DNA of 32,978 bases from NCBI RefSeq assembly GCF_015070855.1, contig NZ_JADDIX010000100.1, positions 29,144 to 62,121 on the forward strand, given 5' to 3'. The notes under the pieces are model-generated. The model searched no databases and was not told where the DNA came from. It saw only the letters and a program-made list of their open reading frames with translations. Shown piece after piece: positions 1-9,017 of the stretch. Each line of letters begins with the position of its first letter. The stretch's first letter is position 1. This DNA is from Pseudomonas lopnurensis (GTDB lineage Bacteria; Pseudomonadota; Gammaproteobacteria; Pseudomonadales; Pseudomonadaceae). A program made the position numbers and the translations under genes.

Positions 1-27
1 TGCGGCGTTCCTGTCCGGCTCAGACGA

Positions 28-2037
28 TCACAGCAGCAGCGTGCGAATGTCCGCCAGCAGCTCCGACAGGCGCTTGGTGAAGCGCGCCGCCGCCGCGCCG
101 TTGATCACGCGGTGATCGTAGGACAGCGACAGCGGCAGCATCAGGCGCGGCTGGAAGGCCTTGCCGTCCCATACCGGCTGCATGCTGGCCTTGGATACGC
201 CGAGTATCGCCACTTCCGGCGCGTTGACGATCGGCGTGAAGCCGGTGCCGCCAATATGACCGAGGCTGGAAATGGTGAAGCAGGCGCCCTGCATGGCGTC
301 CGGCGAGAGCTTCTTGCTGCGCGCCTTTTCCGCCAGCTCCGCGGCCTCGCCGGCCAGTTGCAGCAGGCTCTTCTTGTCCACGTCGCGAATGACCGGGACC
401 ATCAGGCCGTCCGGGGTGTCCACGGCGAAGCCGACGTGCACGTATTTCTTGCGGATCAGCGCCTTGCCGCTCGGCGCCAGCGAACTGTTGAAGTCCGGCA
501 GCTCCTTGAGCAGATGGGCGCAGGCCTTGAGCAGCAGCGGTAGCACGGTGAGCTTGACGCCGGCTTTCTCGGCGACCGCCTTCTGCGCCACGCGGAAGGC
601 TTCCAGCTCGGTGATGTCGGCCGATTCGAACTGCGTCACGTGCGGCACGTTCAGCCAGCTGCGGTGCAGGTTCGCCGCGCCGATCTGCATCAGGCGCGAC
701 ATGGCGACTTCCTCGACTTCGCCGAACTTGCTGAAGTCCACCGCCGGGATCGGCGGAATGCCGGCGCCGCCAGCCGCACCCTCGGCCGGAGCCTGCCTGG
801 CCTTGTTCATCATGGTCTTGACGTAGGCCTGCACGTCTTCCTTGAGAATGCGGCCGCGCGGTCCGGTCGCGGTGACCTCGGCCAGATCGACACCGAACTC
901 GCGCGCGGTCATGCGCACCGCGGGGCCAGCGTGGACCTTGGCGCCGGCCTTGCTCGGTCCACTGACCGCCGGCGCTGCGGTCGTGCCGGCCTTGGCCTCG
1001 GGTACGCCCTGTTTGTTGGGCGCCACGGCCTGCTGCTGCGAGACCGCCTCGGCCGGCTTGGCCTGGGCGGGCTGCTTCGCCGGTGCCGCGCCGGCCACCT
1101 TGAGGGTCAGGATCAGATCGCCGGTCTTGGCCTGATCGCCCACCTTCATCGACACGGATTCGACCACGCCGGCCTTGGGCGCCGGGATCTCCATGCTGGC
1201 CTTGTCGGATTCGAGGGTGATCAGCGACTGATCCGCCTCGACCCGGTCGCCAGCCTTGACCATCACTTCGATGACGTTGGCGCTGCCGGACGAGCCGATG
1301 TCCGGCACCTTGACCTCTTCGACGCTGTCGCCGGCCGGTTCGGCCGCGGGCGTCTCGTGCTGATCTTGCTTCGCCGCCGGAGCAGCAGCGGCCTGGGCCG
1401 GAGCCTGCGATTTGGCGGCCTTGGGAGCCGTGGCACCCTTGAGGACCAGGATCAGGTCGCCGGTGCCCACTTCGTCACCGACCTTGACCGACAGGCTTTC
1501 CACCACGCCGGCGGCCGGCGAAGGGATTTCCATGCTGGCCTTGTCGGACTCGAGGGTGATCAGCGACTGTTCGGCCGCGATGGTATCGCCCGGCTTGACG
1601 GACACCTCGATGACGTTGGCCTTGCCCGCCGAGCCGATATCCGGCACGCGGACTTCCTGCGCTTCGCCTTCGCCGGCCGAGGCGGAGGCATCCTGGTCGC
1701 CGGGCGGGGTCGGGGCCTCGGTTTCGTCGGCGGGGCCGCCCGAAGCGGCCCCGGCAGGTTCGGCGGCAGCCTGGCCCGCGTCGCTCGCCGCTGCCTGCTC
1801 GCCGTCCGCGACGTCGAGTTCGAGCAGTTCGTCGCCTTCCTTCAGGCGATCGCCCAGCTTGACCTTCAAGGCTTTCACGACGCCTGCCTTGGGCGCCGGG
1901 ATTTCCATGCTGGCCTTGTCGGACTCGAGCGTCAGGATGCTCTGGTCGGCTTCGATACGGTCGCCGACCTTGACGAACAACTCGATCACTTCACCCTCAC
2001 CGCTGCCGATGTCGGGTACGCGTATGGTTTCACTCAC
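28..2037 (-). CDS. aceF: Pyruvate dehydrogenase complex E2, dihydrolipoyllysine acetyltransferase with three lipoyl domains
   Basis: E2 core of the pyruvate dehydrogenase complex; it moves acetyl groups from E1 to CoA in the cytoplasm. The 669-residue product shows three lipoyl domains, each with the lipoylation motif ESDKASME (lysines near 41, 166 and 279), joined by Ala/Pro/Gln-rich linkers. A peripheral subunit-binding domain follows at about 368-407, then the catalytic domain from about 430 with the DHRxxxG active-site motif (His near 642). The start is taken as GTG at 2037: AGGAG lies 8 bases upstream and MSETIRVPDIG matches the family N-terminus, while an in-frame ATG seven codons further upstream lacks support. 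It lies 27 bases downstream of aceE and is surely co-transcribed with it. From memory, P. aeruginosa AceF has only two lipoyl domains; three is the A. vinelandii and E. coli arrangement. Confidence 0.97.
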   Translation of the reverse strand: MSETIRVPDIGSGEGEVIELFVKVGDRIEADQSILTLESDKASMEIPAPKAGVVKALKVKLGDRLKEGDELLELDVADGEQAAASDAGQAAAEPAGAASGGPADETEAPTPPGDQDASASAGEGEAQEVRVPDIGSAGKANVIEVSVKPGDTIAAEQSLITLESDKASMEIPSPAAGVVESLSVKVGDEVGTGDLILVLKGATAPKAAKSQAPAQAAAAPAAKQDQHETPAAEPAGDSVEEVKVPDIGSSGSANVIEVMVKAGDRVEADQSLITLESDKASMEIPAPKAGVVESVSMKVGDQAKTGDLILTLKVAGAAPAKQPAQAKPAEAVSQQQAVAPNKQGVPEAKAGTTAAPAVSGPSKAGAKVHAGPAVRMTAREFGVDLAEVTATGPRGRILKEDVQAYVKTMMNKARQAPAEGAAGGAGIPPIPAVDFSKFGEVEEVAMSRLMQIGAANLHRSWLNVPHVTQFESADITELEAFRVAQKAVAEKAGVKLTVLPLLLKACAHLLKELPDFNSSLAPSGKALIRKKYVHVGFAVDTPDGLMVPVIRDVDKKSLLQLAGEAAELAEKARSKKLSPDAMQGACFTISSLGHIGGTGFTPIVNAPEVAILGVSKASMQPVWDGKAFQPRLMLPLSLSYDHRVINGAAAARFTKRLSELLADIRTLLL

Positions 2038-2064
2038 AATAGGTTCTCCTGTGCGCACGCAGCA

Positions 2065-4710
2065 TCAGCAATCCAGCGGATTGCGCTTCTCGGGGTCGAT
2101 ACCGAACTCGGTGATGGCCTCGGCCACGACCTTGCGTTCGATGGCGCCGCGATCGGCGAGTGCCTGCAGCGCGGCGACGGCCACCCAGCGACGATCGACT
2201 TCGAAGAAGTCACGCAGCTTGGCACGCGAGTCGCTGCGGCCGAAGCCGTCGGTACCCAGTACCTGGTATTCGCGCGAAGGAACCCACTGGCGAATCTGAT
2301 CGGCGAACAGCTTCATGTAATCGGTCGAGGCCACTACCGGGCCGTCGCGACCTTCCAGGCACTGCTGGACGTAGCTCTTGCGCGGCTCTTCGGTCGGGTG
2401 CAGGCGGTTCCAGCGATCCACGGCCAGGCCGTCACGGCGCAGCTCGTTGAAGCTGGTGACGCTCCAGACGTCGGCACCGACGCCCATCTTGGCGAGGATG
2501 TCCACGGCAGCGCGCACTTCGCGCAGGATGGTGCCCGATCCCAGCAGCTGAACGCGGTGCTTGAAGTCGCCCTTGGCTTCTTCGAGCAGGTACATGCCCT
2601 TGATGATGCCGTCCTCGACACCCTGCGGCATGGCCGGCTGCTGGTAGTTCTCGTTCATCACGGTGATGTAGTAGTAGACGCTCTTCTGCAGCTCCATCAT
2701 CTCGTGCATGCCGTGATGCACGATCACCGCCAGCTCGTAGCCGTAGGTGGGGTCGTAGCTGCGGCAGTTGGGAATGGTGCTGGCCAGGATATGGCTGTGG
2801 CCGTCCTCGTGCTGCAGGCCTTCACCGTTGAGCGTGGTGCGTCCGGAGGTGCCGCCCAGCAGGAAGCCGCGGGTCTGGGCATCACCGGCTGCCCAGGCCA
2901 GGTCACCGATACGCTGGAAGCCGAACATCGAATAGAAGATGTAGACCGGCAGCATCGGCTGGTTGTAGTTGCTGTAGGCGGTACCGGCGGCGATGAACGA
3001 GGAGAAGGCGCCGGCCTCGTTGAGGCCTTCCTGGAGGATCTGGCCGTCCTTTTCTTCGCGGTAGTACATCACCTGGTCGCGGTCGACCGGCTCGTACAGT
3101 TGCCCCACCGGGGAGTAGATACCCAGCTGGCGGAACATGCCTTCCATGCCGAAGGTGCGCGCCTCGTCGGCGAGGATCGGCACGATGCGCTTGCCCAGAT
3201 CCTTGTCCTTGACCAGTTGCGAGAGAATCCGGCCAAAGGCCATGGTGGTGGAAATCTCGCGGTCACCGGAGCCGTCGAGCACGGCCTTGAGCGTGTCCAG
3301 CGGCGGCGTCGGGATGCTGAAGCTCTTCGGCCGGCGCTGCGGCAGCGAACCGCCGAGCTTTTCGCGACACTTGCGCAGGTAGCGCATTTCGGCGCTGTCT
3401 TCGGCCGGACGGTAGAAGGGCAGCTCTTCGAGCTGCGAATCGTTGACCGGGATGTCGAAGCGGTCGCGGAATTTCTTCAGGCTGTCGATATCGACCTTCT
3501 TGGTGTTGTGGGCGATGTTCTTCGCCTCACCGGCACCGGTGCCGTAGCCCTTGATGGTCTTGGCCAGGATGACCGTCGGCTGGCCCTTGTGGTTGACCGC
3601 CTGATGGTAGGCCGCATAGACCTTGTAGGGGTCGTGGCCGCCGCGGTTGAGCTTCCAGACTTCCTCGTCGGACATGCTCTCGACGCGCTTGAGCAGCTCG
3701 GGATCGGCACCGAAGAAGTGCTTGCGCACATAGGCGCCGTCCTTGGCCTTGTAGTTCTGGTACTCGCCGTCGATCGCCTCGTCCATCCGGCGCTGCATGC
3801 GGCCGTCTTCGTCGGCGGCGAACAGTGGATCCCACAGGCGGCCCCAGACGACCTTGTTGACGTTCCAGTTGGCGCCTTTGAACACGCCTTCCAGTTCCTG
3901 GATGATCTTGCTGTTGCCGCGCACCGGGCCGTCCAGGCGCTGCAGGTTGCAGTTGATGACGAACACCAGGTTGTCGAGGTTTTCACGACCGGCCAGGGAG
4001 ATGGCGCCCAGGGTTTCCGGCTCATCGCACTCGCCGTCACCGATGAAGCACCAGACGCGCTGCTTGCCCTTCGGAATGAAACCGCGGTTTTCCAGGTACT
4101 TCATGAAGCGCGCCTGGTAGATCGCGGTGATCGGACCCAGGCCCATGGAAACGGTCGGGAACTGCCAGAAGTCCGGCATCAGATGCGGGTGCGGGTAGCT
4201 CGACAGGCCCTGGCCATCGACTTCCTGACGGAAGTTGAGCATCTGCTCCTCGCTCAGGCGCCCTTCGAGGAAGGCACGGGCGTAGATGCCCGGCGAAGCG
4301 TGACCCTGATAGTAGATCAGGTCGCCGCCGTGTTCCTCGGTGGGCGCCTGGAAGAAGTAATTGAAGCCGATGTCGTAGAGCGTCGCGCTGGAAGCGAAGG
4401 TGGAGATGTGTCCACCCAGATCCGGATCCTTGAGGTTCGCACGCATCACCATCGCCAGCGCGTTCCAGCGGACCAGGGAACGGATGCGCCGCTCCATGAA
4501 CAGGTCGCCGGGCATCTTCGCTTCGCGGGTGACGGGAATGGTGTTGCGGTAGGGGGTGGTGATGCCGTAGGGCAGCGGCGTACCGCTGCGGGTGGCCAGC
4601 TCCCCCAGCCGGGTCATCAGATAGTGGGCGCGGTCTTCGCCCTCGCGGTCAATGACTGACTCGAGGGCGTCCAGCCATTCCTGGGTTTCGACGGGATCGA
4701 GATCTTGCAT
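2065..4710 (-). CDS. aceE: Pyruvate dehydrogenase E1 component (homodimeric type)
   Basis: Thiamine diphosphate-dependent E1 that decarboxylates pyruvate and acetylates the E2 lipoyl groups. The 881-residue protein is full length for the homodimeric AceE family. It carries the GDGECDEPE...N thiamine-diphosphate motif near residues 225-260 and the family signatures HASPGIYARAF and GTDGFGRSDSR. Two nearby ATGs are possible; 4710 is preferred because GGAG sits 6 bases upstream and the product then begins MQDLDPVETQEW as in Pseudomonas homologues, whereas 4722 would add MEQA. It is first gene of aceE-aceF. Its upstream region, shared with glnE, holds two palindromic operators, so control by a sugar-phosphate-sensing RpiR-type regulator is likely. 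Confidence 0.97.
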   Translation of the reverse strand: MQDLDPVETQEWLDALESVIDREGEDRAHYLMTRLGELATRSGTPLPYGITTPYRNTIPVTREAKMPGDLFMERRIRSLVRWNALAMVMRANLKDPDLGGHISTFASSATLYDIGFNYFFQAPTEEHGGDLIYYQGHASPGIYARAFLEGRLSEEQMLNFRQEVDGQGLSSYPHPHLMPDFWQFPTVSMGLGPITAIYQARFMKYLENRGFIPKGKQRVWCFIGDGECDEPETLGAISLAGRENLDNLVFVINCNLQRLDGPVRGNSKIIQELEGVFKGANWNVNKVVWGRLWDPLFAADEDGRMQRRMDEAIDGEYQNYKAKDGAYVRKHFFGADPELLKRVESMSDEEVWKLNRGGHDPYKVYAAYHQAVNHKGQPTVILAKTIKGYGTGAGEAKNIAHNTKKVDIDSLKKFRDRFDIPVNDSQLEELPFYRPAEDSAEMRYLRKCREKLGGSLPQRRPKSFSIPTPPLDTLKAVLDGSGDREISTTMAFGRILSQLVKDKDLGKRIVPILADEARTFGMEGMFRQLGIYSPVGQLYEPVDRDQVMYYREEKDGQILQEGLNEAGAFSSFIAAGTAYSNYNQPMLPVYIFYSMFGFQRIGDLAWAAGDAQTRGFLLGGTSGRTTLNGEGLQHEDGHSHILASTIPNCRSYDPTYGYELAVIVHHGMHEMMELQKSVYYYITVMNENYQQPAMPQGVEDGIIKGMYLLEEAKGDFKHRVQLLGSGTILREVRAAVDILAKMGVGADVWSVTSFNELRRDGLAVDRWNRLHPTEEPRKSYVQQCLEGRDGPVVASTDYMKLFADQIRQWVPSREYQVLGTDGFGRSDSRAKLRDFFEVDRRWVAVAALQALADRGAIERKVVAEAITEFGIDPEKRNPLDC

Positions 4711-4822
4711 GGCTTGCTCCATGGCGCAAAGGCTTCCAGAATCGGTCGCCTGCTTCGCTGCCGGCTTTGTGGGCGGCGCGTGAAATGTTCTTGGATGAGT
4801 GCCGGAGGTAGGACCGGACGTC

Positions 4823-4837
4823 TGTAGTTTTACTACA
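4823..4837. promoter_or_regulatory. Candidate HexR/RccR-type operator, copy 1 (TGTAGT-N3-ACTACA)
   Basis: TGTAGTTTTACTACA has perfect 6-bp arms around TTT and lies 113 bases upstream of the aceE start in the divergent aceE/glnE gap. It fits the HexR consensus TGTARTWWWAYTACA, and the RpiR-family regulator RccR of Pseudomonas is reported to control aceE through similar sites. Which regulator binds here is inferred. Confidence 0.6.
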
Positions 4838-4873
4838 AAACGACGTCGGGATCAGCCCCCCGAAATACTCTTT

Positions 4874-4888
4874 AGTAGTAAAACTACA
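4874..4888. promoter_or_regulatory. Candidate HexR/RccR-type operator, copy 2, inverted relative to copy 1
   Basis: AGTAGTAAAACTACA differs from the consensus only in its first base. The 15 bases 4875-4889 are the exact reverse complement of 4822-4836, so the two operators are the same sequence in opposite orientation, with centres 51 bp apart (about five helical turns). This suggests cooperative or looped binding. The glnE start lies 93 bases further on. Confidence 0.58.
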
Positions 4889-4981
4889 GGTCAGCGGCGT
4901 CGTCGTGCGTTTCAAACGGCACGGGCGGGGCTCTGAATCGCGCGGTGTCACTGTATTCGCTGCCGTGAAAGGAAACCTTCA

Positions 4982-7927
4982 ATGAGTCTGCCAACGCTGG
5001 TTGCATTGCCTCCCTCGCTCCTGCCTTTTGTCAGTCGTGCCGAAGAGTCGTTCCTCGCTGCCGCCGGCAGCCTGCCGGACGCCGACGCGGCGCGTTGCCG
5101 CGCCTGGCTGGAGGGTCATCGCGAGGCGTTCGCCCGGGTTTGCGCGGCCAGCGATTTCGTCAGCGAACAGGTTAGCCGAGATTCGCCGATGTTGCTGCAG
5201 TTGGGCGAGCAGGGCTGGCTGGAGCGGCCGCTGCAAACCGGTGAAATGCGCACGGCGCTGGCCGGCCTGATCGCCGCGTGCGACGGCGAGGAGGCACTGG
5301 CGCTGACCTTGCGACGCTTTCGCAATCGCCAGCAGGTGCGCATCATCTGGCGCGACCTGACCCGCCAGGCCGACCTGGCCGAGACCTGCCGCGACCTTTC
5401 CGATCTCGCCGATGCCTGCGTCGACCTGGCCTATCACTGGCTCTACTCTCGCCATTGCGAGCAGTTCGGCGTGCCCACCGGACGGCGCAGCGGCGCCGCG
5501 CAGCACATGGTCATCCTCGGCATGGGCAAGCTGGGCGCCCACGAGCTGAACCTGTCCTCGGACATCGACCTGATCTTCGGCTATCCGGAAGGCGGCGAAA
5601 CCGTCGGGGCCAAGCGCTCGCTGGACAATCAGGAGTTCTTCGTCCGGCTCGGGCAGCGGCTGATCAAGGCGCTGGATGCGATCACCGTCGACGGCTTCGT
5701 GTTCCGCGTGGACATGCGCCTGCGGCCGTATGGCTCGTCCGGCCCGCTGGTCTACAGCTTCAATGCGCTGGAGCAGTACTACCAGGACCAGGGCCGCGAC
5801 TGGGAACGCTACGCGATGATCAAGGCGCGGGTCATCGGCGGCGACCAGCAGGCCGGCAAGGAATTGCTGCAGATGCTGCGGCCCTTCGTCTATCGGCGTT
5901 ACCTGGATTTCTCCGCCATCGAGGCGCTGCGCAGCATGAAGCAGCTGATCCAGCAGGAAGTCCGGCGCAAGGGCATGGCCGCCAACATCAAGCTCGGCGC
6001 CGGCGGCATCCGCGAAGTGGAGTTCATCGCCCAGGCGTTCCAGCTGATCCACGGCGGGCGCGACCTCAGCCTGCAACAGCGGCCGCTGCTCGGCGTGCTG
6101 GCGACGCTGGAAGGGCAGGGTTATCTGCCGCCCGCCGCGGTCGCGGAACTGCGCGAGGGCTACGAGTTCCTCCGTTACACCGAGCATGCGCTGCAGGCCA
6201 TCGCCGACCGGCAGACGCAGATGCTGCCGGAGAGCGAGGTGGATTGCGCGCGGGTCGCCTTCATGCTCGGCTTCGACGGCTGGCCGGCGTTTCACGAGCG
6301 GCTGCTGCACTGGCGCGGGCGGATCGACTGGCATTTCCGCCAGGTCATCGCCGACCCGGACGAGGACGAGAGCGTCGAGGGCGAGACCCTGGCGGGCGGC
6401 GAATGGCTGCCGCTGTGGGAGCAGGACTGGGACGAGGAATTCGCCTGCCGGCAACTGGCCGAGGCGGGCTTTCGCGACGGCCAGGGCGCCTGCCAGCGCC
6501 TGGCCGCGCTGCGCAACGCCAGCCAGGTACGCACCATGCAGCGCCTCGGCCGCGAGCGGCTGGACGCGTTCATTCCGCGCCTGCTGGCGCAGATCGTCGA
6601 GCAGGACGATCCGGACCTGGTGCTCGAACGCGTGCTGCCGCTGATCGAGGCGGTCGCCCGGCGCTCGGCCTATCTGGTGCTGCTGAGCGAAAATCCCGGC
6701 GCCCTGCAGCGGCTGCTGGAACTCTGTGCCGCCAGCCCGTGGATCGCCGAGCAGATCGCGCGTTTCCCGCTGTTGCTCGACGAACTGCTCAATGCCGGCC
6801 GCCTGTACAGTCCGCCGCAGGCGCCGGAGCTGGCCGCCGAGCTGCGCGAGCGGCTGATGCGCATACCCGAGGACGATCTGGAACAGCAGATGGAAGCGCT
6901 GCGCCATTTCAAGCTGGCGCACCGCCTGCGCGTGGCCGCCTCGGAGATCACCGGCACACTGCCGCTGATGAAGGTCAGCGATTATCTGACCTGGCTCGCC
7001 GAGGCGATCCTGCAGGAAGTCTTCACCCTGGCCTGGCGCCATAGCGTGGCGCGTCACGGCCAGCCGCAGCGCAGCGACGGCTCGCTGTGCGATCCGGCCT
7101 TCGTCATCGTCGGCTACGGCAAGGTCGGCGGCATCGAGCTGGGGCATGGCTCGGACCTGGACCTGGTGTTCATCCACGACGGCGATCCGGCTGGCGAAAC
7201 CAACGGCGCCAAGCCCATCGACACGGCGCAGTTCTTCACTCGCCTGGGCCAGCGCATCATCCACCTGCTGACCACCCAGACCACCTCGGGCCAGCTCTAC
7301 GAAGTGGATATGCGCCTGCGACCGTCCGGCGCGGCCGGCCTGCTGGTCAGCTCGCTCGGCGCCTTCGAGCGCTATCAGGGCCAGGAGGCCTGGACCTGGG
7401 AGCACCAGGCGCTGGTGCGCGCCCGGGTGCTGGTCGGCTGCCCGCGCCTGGCGGCGGATTTCGAGCGGGTACGGGCCAGCGTGCTGGGCCGCGAACGCGA
7501 CCTGCAGGTGCTGCGCCGCGAAGTCAGCGAGATGCGCGCGAAGATGCGCGACAACCTCGGCACCCGCGCGACCCTGGCCGGCACCGCCGCGCATGCCTTC
7601 GAGGCTGCCGTCGAGTTCAATCTCAAGCAGGACGCCGGTGGTATCGTGGATATCGAATTTATGGTGCAATACGCCGCTTTGGCGTGGTCGCACCAGCATC
7701 CCGAACTGCTGCGCTATACCGATAACATCCGCATTCTCGATGGGCTGGAGCAGGCCGGGTTGATGACCGGCGATGAGGTCCGGCTGCTGCAGGACGCCTA
7801 CAAGGCCTACCGCACGGCAGCCCACCGGCAATCACTGCAGAAGCAGCCCGGAGTGGTGAGTGGGGATCAATTCCACGACGAGCGCCGCGCAGTCATGCGC
7901 ATCTGGCGCGAATTGGGGCTGAGCTGA
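4982..7927 (+). CDS. glnE: Bifunctional glutamine synthetase adenylyltransferase / adenylyl-removing enzyme
   Basis: GlnE adenylylates glutamine synthetase when nitrogen is plentiful and removes AMP when it is scarce, in response to PII. The 981-residue length is normal. Both nucleotidyltransferase domains are present: GMGKLGAHELNLSSDIDL near residues 180-198 (deadenylylase half) and GYGKVGGIELGHGSDLDL near 709-727 (adenylylase half), each with the paired SDxDL aspartates. The ATG at 4982 is supported by AAAGGA ending 8 bases upstream. It is divergent from aceE and 49 bases before ilvE, which could share its transcript. That gap contains a short AGCCC/GGGCT stem but no convincing terminator. 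Confidence 0.97.
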   Translation: MSLPTLVALPPSLLPFVSRAEESFLAAAGSLPDADAARCRAWLEGHREAFARVCAASDFVSEQVSRDSPMLLQLGEQGWLERPLQTGEMRTALAGLIAACDGEEALALTLRRFRNRQQVRIIWRDLTRQADLAETCRDLSDLADACVDLAYHWLYSRHCEQFGVPTGRRSGAAQHMVILGMGKLGAHELNLSSDIDLIFGYPEGGETVGAKRSLDNQEFFVRLGQRLIKALDAITVDGFVFRVDMRLRPYGSSGPLVYSFNALEQYYQDQGRDWERYAMIKARVIGGDQQAGKELLQMLRPFVYRRYLDFSAIEALRSMKQLIQQEVRRKGMAANIKLGAGGIREVEFIAQAFQLIHGGRDLSLQQRPLLGVLATLEGQGYLPPAAVAELREGYEFLRYTEHALQAIADRQTQMLPESEVDCARVAFMLGFDGWPAFHERLLHWRGRIDWHFRQVIADPDEDESVEGETLAGGEWLPLWEQDWDEEFACRQLAEAGFRDGQGACQRLAALRNASQVRTMQRLGRERLDAFIPRLLAQIVEQDDPDLVLERVLPLIEAVARRSAYLVLLSENPGALQRLLELCAASPWIAEQIARFPLLLDELLNAGRLYSPPQAPELAAELRERLMRIPEDDLEQQMEALRHFKLAHRLRVAASEITGTLPLMKVSDYLTWLAEAILQEVFTLAWRHSVARHGQPQRSDGSLCDPAFVIVGYGKVGGIELGHGSDLDLVFIHDGDPAGETNGAKPIDTAQFFTRLGQRIIHLLTTQTTSGQLYEVDMRLRPSGAAGLLVSSLGAFERYQGQEAWTWEHQALVRARVLVGCPRLAADFERVRASVLGRERDLQVLRREVSEMRAKMRDNLGTRATLAGTAAHAFEAAVEFNLKQDAGGIVDIEFMVQYAALAWSHQHPELLRYTDNIRILDGLEQAGLMTGDEVRLLQDAYKAYRTAAHRQSLQKQPGVVSGDQFHDERRAVMRIWRELGLS

Positions 7928-7976
7928 GCCCTCGTCGGGCTACGAGCAATATCGAATTCTGAGGAGCTGGCAAACG

Positions 7977-8900
7977 ATGTCGATGGCCGATCGTGATGGC
8001 GTGATCTGGTATGACGGCGAACTGGTGCAGTGGCGCGATGCGACCACCCATGTGCTGACCCACACCCTGCATTACGGGATGGGTGTGTTCGAAGGCGTGC
8101 GCGCCTACAACACCCCGGCCGGCACGGCGATCTTCCGCCTGCAGGCGCACACCGACCGCCTGTTCGATTCCGCTCATATCATGAACATGCAGATCCCGTA
8201 CTCGAAGGACGAGATCAACGAGGCGACTCGTGCCGCGGTGCGCGAGAACGAGCTGGAAAGCGCCTACATCCGCCCCATGGTGTTCTACGGAAGCGAAGGC
8301 ATGGGTCTGCGCGCCGCCGGCCTGAAGGTGCACGTGATCGTCGCCGCCTGGCACTGGGGCGCCTACATGGGCGACGAGGCACTGGAACTGGGCATCAAGG
8401 TGCGCACCAGCTCCTTCACTCGCCACCACGTCAACATCACCATGACCCGCGCCAAGTCCAACGGTGCCTACATCAACTCGATGCTGGCCCTGCAGGAAGC
8501 CATCTCCGGCGGCGCCGACGAAGCGCTGATGCTGGACCCGGAAGGCTACGTCGCCGAAGGCTCGGGCGAGAACATCTTCATCATCAAGGACAGCGTGATC
8601 TACACCCCGGAAGTCACCGCCTGCCTGAACGGCATCACCCGCGGCACGGTGCTGACCCTGGCCGGCGAGCTGGGCCTGAAGGTGGTCGAGAAGCGCATCA
8701 CCCGCGACGAGGTCTACATCGCCGACGAGGCCTTCTTCACCGGCACCGCCGCCGAAGTCACGCCGATCCGCGAAGTGGACGGCCGCGCCATCGGCATCGG
8801 CCGCCGCGGGCCGATCACCGAGAGGCTGCAGAAGGCCTATTTCGACCTGGTCAGCGGCAAGACCGACACCCACGCCGAATGGCGGACCTTGGTCAAATAA
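7977..8900 (+). CDS. ilvE: Branched-chain amino acid aminotransferase
   Basis: PLP-dependent fold-type IV aminotransferase that makes valine, leucine and isoleucine from their 2-oxo acids with glutamate as amino donor. The 307-residue protein matches the Pseudomonas IlvE length and sequence closely, as I remember it. The Schiff-base lysine is K160 in the TRAKSNGAYINS motif, and the FEGVRAY, EGSGENIFI and FFTGTAAEVTPI signatures are intact. The ATG at 7977 follows GAGGAG with suitable spacing. In Pseudomonas, ilvE is the gene immediately before the LPS core operon; here a REP pair fills the 117-base gap to waaF. Confidence 0.97.
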   Translation: MSMADRDGVIWYDGELVQWRDATTHVLTHTLHYGMGVFEGVRAYNTPAGTAIFRLQAHTDRLFDSAHIMNMQIPYSKDEINEATRAAVRENELESAYIRPMVFYGSEGMGLRAAGLKVHVIVAAWHWGAYMGDEALELGIKVRTSSFTRHHVNITMTRAKSNGAYINSMLALQEAISGGADEALMLDPEGYVAEGSGENIFIIKDSVIYTPEVTACLNGITRGTVLTLAGELGLKVVEKRITRDEVYIADEAFFTGTAAEVTPIREVDGRAIGIGRRGPITERLQKAYFDLVSGKTDTHAEWRTLVK

Positions 8901-8905
8901 CCGTA

Positions 8906-9004
8906 GTAGGTTGGGTTGAGACGCGCAGCGTCGAAGCCCAACGAGCGATACCCGATGCCGCTGCGTCGCCTCCGTTGGGCTTCGCTGCGCTCAACCCAAC
9001 CTAC
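8906..9004. repeat. REP pair (REPIN-like), GTAGGTTGGGTTGAG class
   Basis: Two inverted arms, 8906-8943 and 8973-9004, each start with GTAGGTTGGGTTGAG and end with GAAGCCCAACG when read in the same sense. The left arm has extra bases that extend an inner GACGC-GCA-GCGTC stem. The pair fills the ilvE-waaF gap almost completely and ends 13 bases before the waaF start. A single copy of the same unit recurs at 11073-11105. It may also attenuate read-through. Confidence 0.85.
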
Positions 9005-9017
9005 CGATGTCGTGCTT

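Noticed and set aside
640..4659. Very long open frame (over 1,300 codons) on the plus strand
   Set aside because: It is antisense to aceF and aceE, which are unmistakable on the minus strand; in high-GC DNA the complementary frame often stays open.
4979..7831. Long minus-strand open frame of about 950 codons
   Set aside because: Antisense to glnE, which has full-length motifs and a good ribosome site; the opposite frame has Ala/Gln/Arg-rich composition typical of a shadow.
8916..9017. N-terminal extension of WaaF through the REP pair
   Set aside because: The frame is open but encodes repeat sequence; conserved heptosyltransferase sequence starts at ATG 9018.
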